64,000 nucleotides of DNA from an uncultured Celeribacter sp. (GTDB taxonomy: Bacteria; Pseudomonadota; Alphaproteobacteria; Rhodobacterales; Rhodobacteraceae). Under the pieces are notes generated by a model. The model worked only from the letters and a program-made list of their open reading frames with translations, did no database searches and had not been told where the DNA came from. The stretch lies in NCBI RefSeq assembly GCF_963676475.1, contig NZ_OY781106.1:372001-436000 (forward strand), written 5' to 3'. Position numbers and translations under genes: made by a program. Below, piece by piece: positions 49,632 through 57,351 of the stretch. Each line of letters begins with the position of its first letter. Position 1 is the stretch's first letter.

Positions 49632-50535
49632 TGTGCGACGAGACATATCCAAGGCGCGCTTTTTGACATTGCACATCCGCAAGCGCAGAGAGGTCTGGGT
49701 TTTTGGAGTGCACGCGCTGAGGATCGGGCTTTCAGGCCGAAGGCAAGACCAAGCCCTCGGCGCCAACCGACCTTTTCTTTCCTGAAAGGTACCGCCCCCA
49801 GGGGATCAGCATGAAAAGAAGGCCGCGTGATTGTGCGGACAGGCGGGAAACCAGATCATAGAAGCGAGGCAAGGAGGGGGGAGGCGCCTTTTGCTCATAT
49901 ATGAGGTTGCAAGGGCGGTTTGCTTGCTATTTCTGTCCCGAAACGTTCCGCTAAAGCGTTTCGACTTTAACTTGATCTATCACATAAAGTCGAAACGCAG
50001 GCTCCGCTTCGACGTTGCACTGCGTTTCTGCTCAAACCGGGATTCAGGTTTAAGCAGAAACGCTTTAAAAACTGAGACACAGTGTTTGACGGATCGCAGT
50101 GCGCAAAACAAGCGTTGCATGCGTTTCGTCTTTATCTGGGGCCATACGTGAAAGACGTGACGCTTTCGGCTTTAAAGCTCAAAATTGACGGGGCATGTCG
50201 CCCCGATACCCGACGTTTACGAACTCATTCTTTGCGATATTTCCCGGGATCATAAGCCGGTCGCGATGTTTCGCTCTCAGAGCCCGTTCATGCCTCTGCA
50301 CGTGGGGGGAGCGATTCGACGACCACGGTTGGGAGCGACTCGATGACGTCGGTCGGATCGGATCGCCAGAAGCGCCAATTCGCTCTCTTGTCTTTGCCAC
50401 GAAACACTTGGTTTTCGCGAGCGAAGGCAAGATGGTCTATCAATTCTGTGTCGATCTGCAGCCGTACAGCGGTCCGAGCTCGCCCGCTTGGGGACATAGT
50501 GCGGGACATAGCGCGCCGGTCGTGTGAGGCGAAGA
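49632..50535. other. About 900-bp gene-poor stretch
   Basis: No convincing protein gene was found between the metNIQ terminator and fliG. The stretch contains the double-hairpin repeat at 49951-50070. The remaining frames (for example 50288-50539 minus and 50195-50527 plus) use codons randomly, lack good ribosome binding sites and show no familiar motif. Composition is less GC-rich than the flanks between about 50100 and 50350. Confidence 0.5.
49951..50070. repeat. Double-hairpin repeat element, copy A
   Basis: Starts CTAAAGCGTTT and ends AAACGCTTTAAAA. Hairpin 1: GCGTTTCGACTTTA (49956-49969) pairs perfectly with TAAAGTCGAAACGC (49985-49998). Hairpin 2: a 17-base arm at 50022-50038 pairs with 50047-50063 with one mismatch. 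The two hairpins are 23 bp apart. Copy B at 53970-54087 has the same ends and layout. Confidence 0.75.
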
Positions 50536-51657
50536 TCAATCGTCGCCAGTCAAAAGGAAAATCTCGCCCGTGGCCTCGAGATCTCGGATCGCGGCGACGA
50601 CGGCATTCATAGCCTCCTCTGCATCCGTTTCCTTGACCTTGCCGAGGTTGTCCATTTCCTCGCGCAACCCGTCGGCCATACGTTTGGACATGTTCGACAG
50701 GATGAATTCCGTGGAGGCGGCGGCCTCGCCCGTGGCGCCCGTAAGTGCCTTGATCAGCAGATCCTGCTCGACAGCACGCACCACCTTGGCGACATCGCGT
50801 GCATCAATGCGTGTGGCGATATTGGCATAGGTAAAGATGTTCTTGCGCACCAACTCGGCGAAATCCTTGTCGGTTTCATCCAAGCCCTCAAGCACACCGT
50901 CGCGGGTGCTCGACGACGAGAAATTGAGGATGGCGCCAACGCGTTCGGGCGGCTCGTCGGTGAAGGCCTGAGACGGTTGGGAATCCAATTGGGCGGCCAA
51001 TGAGATACCGATGCGTTGCACCACCTCTGGCGAAACCGAGGAGGTCAAGGAAATCGCATAGGCCACACGCCGGGCGCGTTCGCCGGGGAGCATGGACATA
51101 AGCTGCGCGGCTTTCGAGACCTTGAGCTTGGACAACAGCACGGCGCCCACTTCGACGCTTTCCTCCTGCAAAATCGGCAGGAGGCGGGGAATTTCCACAT
51201 CCGAGATGCGTTGCCACGGGTCGCCAGTGAGCGAAAACCCCGCGTTCGAGCGCAGTTTCGAGGCGGTGGTGGCCGAGATTGTGCCATCGAGCACGTTGAG
51301 CGCGCCCTCAAGGCCGCCGGGGAAACTGAGCCCGATGGCTTCCAGTTCTTCGAGGAACTCCTCGACCACCGAGGTCAGGGTGTGTTTGTCGATATAGCGC
51401 AGCTCGGTGAGCTGATGCGCCAGTTCGACCTGCATCTCCTCGGGGAAGGTCGCAAGCGGCAGCTTGACCTCTTGCGCGGCGAGAAGTTTGACGATGATCG
51501 CGGCCTTCGCCTTTTTCGACAGCCGGGCGGGCATGCGTGACACGGGCGGCGGTAGGTCAAAGCCTCCACCAAAGTCCCCGGTGTCCCCCATGTTTCCCAT
51601 GCCGCCCAAATCGGGCAGGGACCCCATATCGTCAGAGATTTGCGGCAATCCGTCCAC
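50536..51657 (-). CDS. fliG: Flagellar motor switch protein FliG
   Basis: FliG is the rotor protein that transmits torque from the stator. The 373-residue protein has a Gly/Met/Asp-rich N-terminal extension (1-40) and the N-terminal domain (LSKKAKAAIIVKLLA). The middle domain and the torque-generating C-terminal domain follow, the latter visible in FAELVRKNIFTYANIATRID, SNMSKRMADGLREEMDNLG and AAIRDLEATGEIFLL. The GTG start at 51657 follows GAGG. No other flagellar gene lies in the window, so it is either detached from its cluster or an additional copy. Confidence 0.88.
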   Translation of the reverse strand: MDGLPQISDDMGSLPDLGGMGNMGDTGDFGGGFDLPPPVSRMPARLSKKAKAAIIVKLLAAQEVKLPLATFPEEMQVELAHQLTELRYIDKHTLTSVVEEFLEELEAIGLSFPGGLEGALNVLDGTISATTASKLRSNAGFSLTGDPWQRISDVEIPRLLPILQEESVEVGAVLLSKLKVSKAAQLMSMLPGERARRVAYAISLTSSVSPEVVQRIGISLAAQLDSQPSQAFTDEPPERVGAILNFSSSSTRDGVLEGLDETDKDFAELVRKNIFTYANIATRIDARDVAKVVRAVEQDLLIKALTGATGEAAASTEFILSNMSKRMADGLREEMDNLGKVKETDAEEAMNAVVAAIRDLEATGEIFLLTGDD

Positions 51658-51762
51658 GCGCGCCTCACAGCCATTTTAGCGATTCACTTTTGTTGGGATC
51701 ACCATGGGGGATGAGCCTTAACGCAAAGTGACCAGCGGCGCGAAATTTACCGAAAAATGCGT

Positions 51763-51921
51763 TTATCCAACAACCTGTTGGACGCAGGTGCCGGTTTCCT
51801 TGTCCCATGTATAGCCGTCCGCACAGGAGGCGAGTTTCTGTTCATGGGGGCAGGTGTAGTCCTGTGCGAAGAGGGCGGAGGGGACGAGCAGGACAGTGAC
51901 GAGAAGTGTGCGTTTCAACAT
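51763..51921 (-). CDS. Small exported cysteine-containing protein, 52 aa
   Basis: The ORF starts with a clear signal peptide (MLKRTLLVTVLLVPSALFAQ). A mature part of about 32 residues follows with three cysteines (YTCPHEQ, ASCADGYTWD, TGTCVQQ), so one intrachain disulfide is possible. Such small exported proteins next to purB occur in other Rhodobacterales, to my recollection. Function is unknown. The ribosome binding site GGGAG lies 7 bases ahead of the ATG but inside the 3' arm of a strong hairpin (51926-51958). It lies 81 bp behind purB on the same strand. Confidence 0.75.
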   Translation of the reverse strand: MLKRTLLVTVLLVPSALFAQDYTCPHEQKLASCADGYTWDKETGTCVQQVVG

Positions 51922-51925
51922 GAAA

Positions 51926-51958
51926 ATCTCCCGAAAACGAAATGCGCTTTCGGGAGAT
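51926..51958 (-). promoter_or_regulatory. purB terminator-like hairpin sequestering the next gene's ribosome binding site
   Basis: ATCTCCCGAAA and TTTCGGGAGAT (51926-51936 and 51948-51958) form a perfect 11-bp stem. On the minus strand the 3' arm contains GGGAG, the ribosome binding site of the 52-residue protein, and is followed by TTTTC. The structure can both end purB transcripts and block translation of the small gene in read-through mRNA. Confidence 0.7.
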
Positions 51959-52002
51959 CATATCATAGAAACGGTGTTTTTCGCAGGGGTTTGAGACAGG
52001 CG

Positions 52003-53307
52003 TTACTCGCCAAACACCCTTTTGAAGATCGTGTCGACGTGTTTGGTGTGATAGTCCATGTCGAATTTCGCGTTGATACCATCGACGCCCAAGGCTTTGA
52101 CCACATCTTCGTCGGCCAAGAGCTGTTCGCGGAAATCGACGCGATCTTCCCAGACTTTCAAGGCATTACGCTGCACCATGGAATAGGCGTCTTCGCGGGA
52201 CACACCGGCCTGTGTGAGCGCCAAAAGCACGCGTTGGGACATCACGAGGCCCGGGAATTTGTTCATGTTGGCCAACATGTTCTCTGGGTAGATGATCATT
52301 TTGTCGACCACACCGGCGAGACGATTGAGCGCAAAATCAAGCGTCACAGTGGCATCTGGCCCGATGCCGCGCTCGACGGAAGAGTGCGAAATATCGCGCT
52401 CGTGCCACAGCGCCACGTTTTCCATCGCGGGCACCACGGTCATACGCACGAGACGGGCGAGACCGGTGAGGTTCTCGGTCAGAACCGGGTTCTTCTTGTG
52501 CGGCATCGCCGAGGAGCCTTTTTGGCCCATCGAGAAAAACTCAGCGCCTTCAAGCACTTCGGTGCGCTGCATGTGGCGGATTTCAATCGCGATGTTCTCG
52601 ATTGAGGAGGCAATCACGCCCAAAGTGGCAAAGAACATCGCGTGACGGTCGCGCGGGATAACCTGGGTCGAGATCGGCTCTGCGCGCAGGCCCATCTGTT
52701 CGCACACATGCTCTTCGACCGCCGGGTCGATGTTGGCAAAGGTACCGACGGCGCCGGAAATCGCGCCGGTGGCAATCTCCCATTTGGCTTTCTCGAGACG
52801 GTTCTTGTTGCGGTCCATCTCGGCGTAGAAACGCGCAAAGGTGAGCCCCATGGTGGTCGGCTCGGCGTGGATGCCGTGGGAGCGACCAACGCGAACGGTC
52901 ATCTTATGCTCAAGCGCGCGTTTTTTCAGTGCGGCCAAGACTTTATCGACACCTTCGAGGAGGATGTCGGCGGCACGCACGAGTTGCACGTTGAGGCAGG
53001 TATCCAAGACGTCCGAGGAGGTCATGCCCTGATGGACGAAACGGGCCTCTTCGGAGCCAACGTGTTCAGCGAGGTGGGTCAGAAAAGCGATGACGTCATG
53101 TTTGGTGACGGCTTCGATTTCGTCGATGCGGGCGACGTCGAATTCGACGTCCTTGGCTTTCCACACTGCATCCGCGTTTTCCTGCGGGATCACGCCGAGT
53201 TTGGCCTGAGCGTCACAGGCGTGCGCCTCGATCTCATACCAGATTTTGAACTTGGTGGCGGGTTCCCAGATGTCGACCATCTCTTTGCGGGCATAACGGG
53301 GGATCAT
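52003..53307 (-). CDS. purB: Adenylosuccinate lyase
   Basis: PurB cleaves SAICAR and adenylosuccinate in purine synthesis. The 434-residue protein has the superfamily signature SSAMPHKKNPVLTENL (about residues 264-279) with the flexible catalytic loop, plus TSSDVLDTCLNVQL and GRSHGIHAEPTTMG. It starts MIPRYARKEMVDIWEPATKF at 53307 after AAAGG. It is divergent from the GAF gene. A hairpin follows 44 bp after the stop. Confidence 0.97.
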   Translation of the reverse strand: MIPRYARKEMVDIWEPATKFKIWYEIEAHACDAQAKLGVIPQENADAVWKAKDVEFDVARIDEIEAVTKHDVIAFLTHLAEHVGSEEARFVHQGMTSSDVLDTCLNVQLVRAADILLEGVDKVLAALKKRALEHKMTVRVGRSHGIHAEPTTMGLTFARFYAEMDRNKNRLEKAKWEIATGAISGAVGTFANIDPAVEEHVCEQMGLRAEPISTQVIPRDRHAMFFATLGVIASSIENIAIEIRHMQRTEVLEGAEFFSMGQKGSSAMPHKKNPVLTENLTGLARLVRMTVVPAMENVALWHERDISHSSVERGIGPDATVTLDFALNRLAGVVDKMIIYPENMLANMNKFPGLVMSQRVLLALTQAGVSREDAYSMVQRNALKVWEDRVDFREQLLADEDVVKALGVDGINAKFDMDYHTKHVDTIFKRVFGE

Positions 53308-53463
53308 CGGCAGGCCTTTCAGGTTATACAAACGCGTCGCGGCTCTCTTACGGGGCTGGCGCCCTGCGCGCAAGTCTGACGCATTCCCCGCACAGTCAAA
53401 AGGCTTTGGCATAAGGGGGTCGCATGATAGAATTTAATTTCAAGAAAGCATTTTTTGGGTGAG

Positions 53464-53973
53464 ATGGCTTTGTTTGATTACGGAGATCCCAAGCTGACGA
53501 CTTTGGCGTTTCAGCTTCATGACATGATCCGGCCCTCCGGGGTCTTATTTTACCGTGCGCGATATGACGGCGGAAAGACCCTTTTGGAGGTTCTTGCCAA
53601 TACCAGCATGCCGGTCAATCAGACATTGGACCGCATCCTGATGCCGGACAATACCATCGGTCATCTTGTGGTCGAGATGGGGCAGGAGATCGTGATCGAC
53701 GACACGCTGACGCATCCTTTGGTACGAGACAGCGGGGCGGTCCACAACATGGGGATCATGGCCTATCTCGGCGTGCCGTGTCGGCTGAATGGCGAGGTCA
53801 TCGGCGGCATCTCTGCCGTGCATCAACATCGCAGAAACTGGTCACAATCCGATATCGACGCGGCGCGTTGGGCGGCCCGCAATTATGAGGCGGTCGCGCG
53901 GGATCGCGTGGAGCGGCAGATGAAAAAAGGCTGGTCAGACCCCGATGATCCTGAGAAAAACGCCACGGACTAA
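53464..53973 (+). CDS. GAF domain protein
   Basis: The 169-residue protein consists essentially of one GAF domain (residues about 10-145). It contains HDMIRPSGVLFYRARYDGGKTLLEVLANTS, a central IGHLVVEMGQEIVIDDTL, and GIMAYLGVPCRLNGEVIGGISAVH. GAF domains bind cyclic nucleotides, bilins or small ligands; no output domain is attached. The stop codon TAA is supplied by the first bases of repeat copy B, so the C-terminus may have been set by the repeat's arrival. It is divergent from purB. Confidence 0.85.
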   Translation: MALFDYGDPKLTTLAFQLHDMIRPSGVLFYRARYDGGKTLLEVLANTSMPVNQTLDRILMPDNTIGHLVVEMGQEIVIDDTLTHPLVRDSGAVHNMGIMAYLGVPCRLNGEVIGGISAVHQHRRNWSQSDIDAARWAARNYEAVARDRVERQMKKGWSDPDDPEKNATD

Positions 53974-54087
53974 AGCGTTTTTCGTTTAATCTGAATCAGA
54001 TTGAGCGGAAAACGTTGCCACACTGAATTGATATTGTTGCGTTTCTCAAAAATTGAGTGCCTCAAGTTTTTGAGAAACGCTTTAAAA
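53970..54087. repeat. Double-hairpin repeat element, copy B
   Basis: It begins CTAAAGCGTTT and ends AAACGCTTTAAAA like copy A. Hairpin 1: a 20-base arm at 53975-53994 pairs with 53996-54015, with three G-T wobbles and one end mismatch. Hairpin 2: 54039-54057 pairs with 54061-54080 with one bulge. The internal stem sequences differ from copy A but remain self-complementary. The first TAA serves as stop codon of the GAF gene. Confidence 0.75.
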
Positions 54088-54154
54088 GGGCGTGACGCAG
54101 GACGCAGGACGCATGCGACAGGGGCACGGCGATGCTCAAGCGGGGGAGGGCGCG

Positions 54155-54598
54155 ATGATCCGATTGCAAGATTTTGCCGGGCTTTGGTCCATGGCACGCG
54201 AGATCGAGGATTTGCGCGCGGGGGCCTTTTCGGAGCTCACCGGAACCTGTCGCTTTGTTGCGGAAGAAGGTGGCGGGTTGCAGCAGCACGAGCAGGGGCT
54301 TTTGCATTTGCCCGGTCGTCAGACGCCCTTGCAGGCGGAGCGCCGGTACATCTGGCGCAGCACGGCGCCCCATGAGGTGGCGAGGGACATCTCGGTGTTT
54401 TTCGACGATGGGCGATTTTTCCACAGCTTCGATCCGAATACGTCCAAGCCCAAAGCCGCGCATGCCTGTGCGCCCGATGCCTATGAGGTGCAGTACGATT
54501 TTTCCGACTGGCCGGTTTGGCAGGCTGATTGGCGGGTCACAGGCCCACGCAAGGACTACCTGTCGCGCAGTGTGTTCCGGCCTGCGCAAGGCGGTTGA
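54155..54598 (+). CDS. DUF6314 family protein
   Basis: The 147-residue soluble protein starts MIRLQDFAGLWSMAREIEDL after GGGAGGG. The family-like beta-rich pattern follows: GTCRFVAEEGGGLQQHEQG, RRYIWRST, VFFDDGRFFHSFD and YEVQYDFSDWPVWQADWRV with a GPRKDY ending. This looks like a small calycin-like barrel (DUF6314), recalled as common in Rhodobacterales. Function is unknown. It lies 67 bp behind repeat copy B. Confidence 0.75.
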   Translation: MIRLQDFAGLWSMAREIEDLRAGAFSELTGTCRFVAEEGGGLQQHEQGLLHLPGRQTPLQAERRYIWRSTAPHEVARDISVFFDDGRFFHSFDPNTSKPKAAHACAPDAYEVQYDFSDWPVWQADWRVTGPRKDYLSRSVFRPAQGG

Positions 54599-54669
54599 TG
54601 CGTGCGTGATTATAACGACGCGGAGAGACGTCGAGAGAAAAGGGCTTTGCACGAGAAAGGCTTCATGAC

Positions 54670-55218
54670 GTGAAATATTTGATGACCGGATTAGGGATGG
54701 CGGCTCTATGGTGCACAACATCCGCAATGGCCAATGATACAGCCCCAACCCAGGAAGCGCTCGAAGCCCGGGTGGCCGAACTGGGACATTTCCTCGAACC
54801 CACACGACGCCACGAACCCTCATCGTTTCAACGAGATATTCGAGATCATTTTGGAGTATCGCCAAAGGTTCTGCGAAGATCTGTCCTGACGAAATATCCT
54901 GAGCCACAAAAGGCCGCCTCGTTTCCGAAGCGGCCATCTGTCCCTCGCTCTTTGGCGAGATGCCTCTCTTGCAGGCCACACCCAAATGGGCTGGCCCGCC
55001 TTCGGGCTTGTCTTATTCGTCGTCGAGGCTCTCGACGGCTTTTTCCAGCTCTTCTTTCGAGACTTCTTTCTCGGTCAGCTGAGCGTTCTCGGCGATATAA
55101 TCGACCACTTTGTCTTCGAACAGCGGGGCCTGAATCTGCTGACGCATCTGCGGGTTTTGCTGAACGAATTCAAAGAACTGGCGCTCTTGGCCCGGGTATT
55201 GACGCGCCTGCGTCATAA
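54670..55218 (+). pseudogene. Probable remnant of an exported protein gene
   Basis: From a GTG at 54670 the frame encodes a convincing signal peptide (KYLMTGLGMAALWCTTSAMAND) and about 40 plausible residues (EALEARVAELGHFLEPTRRHE). After about base 54900 it runs antisense through the tig terminator and the 3' end of tig, giving an Arg/Ser-rich tail that looks non-coding. I interpret this as the 5' fragment of a lost gene. A real short protein with an unrecognised end is less likely. Confidence 0.4.
54912..54935 (-). terminator. Terminator of tig
   Basis: GGCCGCCTC (54912-54920) and GAAGCGGCC (54927-54935) pair over nine positions with one wobble. On the minus strand the stem is followed by TTTT. 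It lies about 80 bp after the tig stop. Confidence 0.75.
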
Positions 55219-56341
55219 CCGCTTGGGTGAACTCGGCGTCGGTCACTTGGATCTCTTGTTTCTGACCGATGTCGGCCAGCAGGAGGCCAAGGCGCACGCG
55301 GCGTTCGGCCAGCGTGTTGTGCTCATCGCTTACCTCGATTTCCGGGTGATCGTGACCGTGCACGTCCGGGTTTTCCTCGTGCCACAGCTGGTGCGCGATC
55401 TGTTTCGCTTCGGCTTCCACCAGGGACGGCGGCAGGTCGAAGGACACGACAGCGTCGAGCTGGTCCAGCAGGCCACGCTTCATCACAGCGCGGGCAGCAC
55501 CGGCGTATTCGGCTTCGAGACGTTCCGCGATCTGACCTTTCAGGGAGGCGAGGTCTTCGGCGCCGAATTTCTTGGCAAGCTCGTCGTCGATGGCGGAGTC
55601 CGCCGGGGCTTTGACCGCTTTGACTTTGCACTCGAACACGGCGTCTTTGCCGGCCAGGTTCTCTGCGCCGTATTCCTCAGGGAATTTCACTTCGACGTTT
55701 TTCTCGTCACCGGCTTTCAGACCCACGAGCTGCTCTTCGAAGCCCGGGATGAAAGAACCGGAACCCAGCACCAGCGGGTAATCTTCGGCCGCACCGCCGT
55801 CGAAGGCTTCGCCGTCGACCTTGCCGAGGAAGTCGATCACGACCTGGTCGCCATCGGCCGCTTCGCCGTCTTTGTCTTCAAAGTTCTGCGCGGTGGCAGC
55901 CAGATTTTTCAGAGCGTCTTCGATCTCGTCTTCGCCCGCTTTGACGACGAGTTTCTCGAGCGTCACGGTGGAGAGATCGGCTTCCGGGATCTGCGGCAGG
56001 GCTTCGTAGGTCATGGTGACGACGACATCGTCGCCCTCTTTCCACTCTTCGCCGCCTTCCATGGTGACATTCGGCTGCATCGCCGGTTTGTCGCCAGAGG
56101 CTTCGAAGTGATCGTTCATTGCGCCATCGACAGTTTCCTGCATGGCTTCGCCAAGGACACGCTGGCCGAATTGCTTTTTCAGGAGCGCCATCGGCACTTT
56201 GCCTTTGCGGAAACCCTTCATCTCGACTTCGGGCTGGGCTTCCTTGAGCTTGGTGTTGACTTTCTCGTCAAGCTCAGCGGCGGTGATGGTGATCTGATAG
56301 CCGCGCTTCAGACCTTCGTTCAGGGTCTCGGTGACCTGCAT
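55013..56341 (-). CDS. tig: Trigger factor
   Basis: Trigger factor is the ribosome-bound chaperone for nascent chains. The 442-residue protein has the ribosome-binding domain with KGFRKGKVPMALLKKQFG (about residues 42-59). The FKBP-type peptidyl-prolyl isomerase domain follows (VVIDFLGKVDGEAFDGGAAEDYPLVLGSGSFIPGFEEQL region, about 165-205), then the long helical C-terminal arms. Its C-terminus is acidic (EELEKAVESLDDE). It is the only gene of its transcript. Confidence 0.97.
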   Translation of the reverse strand: MQVTETLNEGLKRGYQITITAAELDEKVNTKLKEAQPEVEMKGFRKGKVPMALLKKQFGQRVLGEAMQETVDGAMNDHFEASGDKPAMQPNVTMEGGEEWKEGDDVVVTMTYEALPQIPEADLSTVTLEKLVVKAGEDEIEDALKNLAATAQNFEDKDGEAADGDQVVIDFLGKVDGEAFDGGAAEDYPLVLGSGSFIPGFEEQLVGLKAGDEKNVEVKFPEEYGAENLAGKDAVFECKVKAVKAPADSAIDDELAKKFGAEDLASLKGQIAERLEAEYAGAARAVMKRGLLDQLDAVVSFDLPPSLVEAEAKQIAHQLWHEENPDVHGHDHPEIEVSDEHNTLAERRVRLGLLLADIGQKQEIQVTDAEFTQAVMTQARQYPGQERQFFEFVQQNPQMRQQIQAPLFEDKVVDYIAENAQLTEKEVSKEELEKAVESLDDE

Positions 56342-56625
56342 CTTGGCGTCCTTTTTACGTTCTTACGTCTCTTTTGGCCGCTGGACCGCGACCTGATAAA
56401 TCAGACGCTCTTCTAGGGGCAGAATCCCTATCGTGCAAGGCTATTCCGTGGCCATTCTGGGCAGAAACCGCTCTGTTTCGCCACGGGCGCTTTTGTGGAC
56501 CTGTGGCAACACTCAGGCGCGCCATTCCCGGGCCACGGCAGAAGGCGCTCGCAATGGCTTGCTCTCTTTTCGATCCGAATGGTAAATATGCGGCAATGAA
56601 AATTGCATAACGAGCATCTGATATC

Positions 56626-57351
56626 ATGAAAAATTTCTCTGCTGTAGCGCTTGCCATGTCGTGTCTGATGCTTGTTGCCTGTGGCGAAAGCGGAACCGGC
56701 GGCAGCGAGGACGACACCCACGGTGGCGTGACGCAAGGGCAGCCGGATTGGGACAGCTATGAGGAAAGCAAGGTCGAGGCCGAGGCGTTGGAATCTGTTG
56801 CGAATATCTCCTCTCAGCCGTGGAACACCCGCGTCGATACGACCCCGACCCAGGACACCGCGTCGATGCGTGGCGTGTTCAGTTTTGACACCGGCGCGGT
56901 CGAGGCCGCGACGGGGGTAAATAGAAGCATCGTGGGCGAAATGACCATGGAGGCCGATTTCGGTGCAGGCACCGTCTCGGGGCAGTTGCACAACACTTTC
57001 GTGGATTACGGCAGTGAGCACGATCCCCTGTCGGGCAGTCTGAGCTATCAGGGGGACGTTGAGATCGCCGCAGGTGAGACCGATCTCACCACACGCAACG
57101 ATGAAAACCCAATCAACACCGATATCAATGCCAATGGTGGCGCCTCTCTGACGTCAGGAGACGGCACGACTTATAATGTGCTTCTGGATGTTTTTGGCGA
57201 TGTTCATGAAATTCCTGTTGTGGGGGATGGGCAGATCGTTGCCGTCGATGGTCTGCTCGAAGGCAATGTCACGCTCACCGACGCGGATGGCATCACCGAT
57301 CCGACGGTCTATGACCTCGACGGCGAGTATTTCGTACACGAAGACGAGTGA
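56626..57351 (+). CDS. Putative Slam-dependent surface lipoprotein (TbpB-like beta-barrel)
   Basis: The 241-residue protein has a lipoprotein signal peptide with lipobox LVAC (Cys19) and Gly at +2. A low-complexity acidic linker follows. The mature part is beta-rich and Gly/Thr/Asp-rich, with TMEADFGAGTVSGQLHN, LSGSLSYQGDVEI and VDGLLEGNVTLT followed by YDLDGEYFV. This strand pattern resembles the small C-terminal beta-barrel domain of transferrin-binding-protein-like lipoproteins. Its stop codon overlaps the start of the Slam gene (GTGA), so it is probably the translocated substrate. Ligand unknown. Confidence 0.7.
   Translation: MKNFSAVALAMSCLMLVACGESGTGGSEDDTHGGVTQGQPDWDSYEESKVEAEALESVANISSQPWNTRVDTTPTQDTASMRGVFSFDTGAVEAATGVNRSIVGEMTMEADFGAGTVSGQLHNTFVDYGSEHDPLSGSLSYQGDVEIAAGETDLTTRNDENPINTDINANGGASLTSGDGTTYNVLLDVFGDVHEIPVVGDGQIVAVDGLLEGNVTLTDADGITDPTVYDLDGEYFVHEDE

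Noticed and set aside
50288..50539. Possible gene downstream of fliG on the minus strand
   Set aside because: The start would be TTG overlapping the fliG stop, there is no clear ribosome binding site, and codon use and translation show no family signature.
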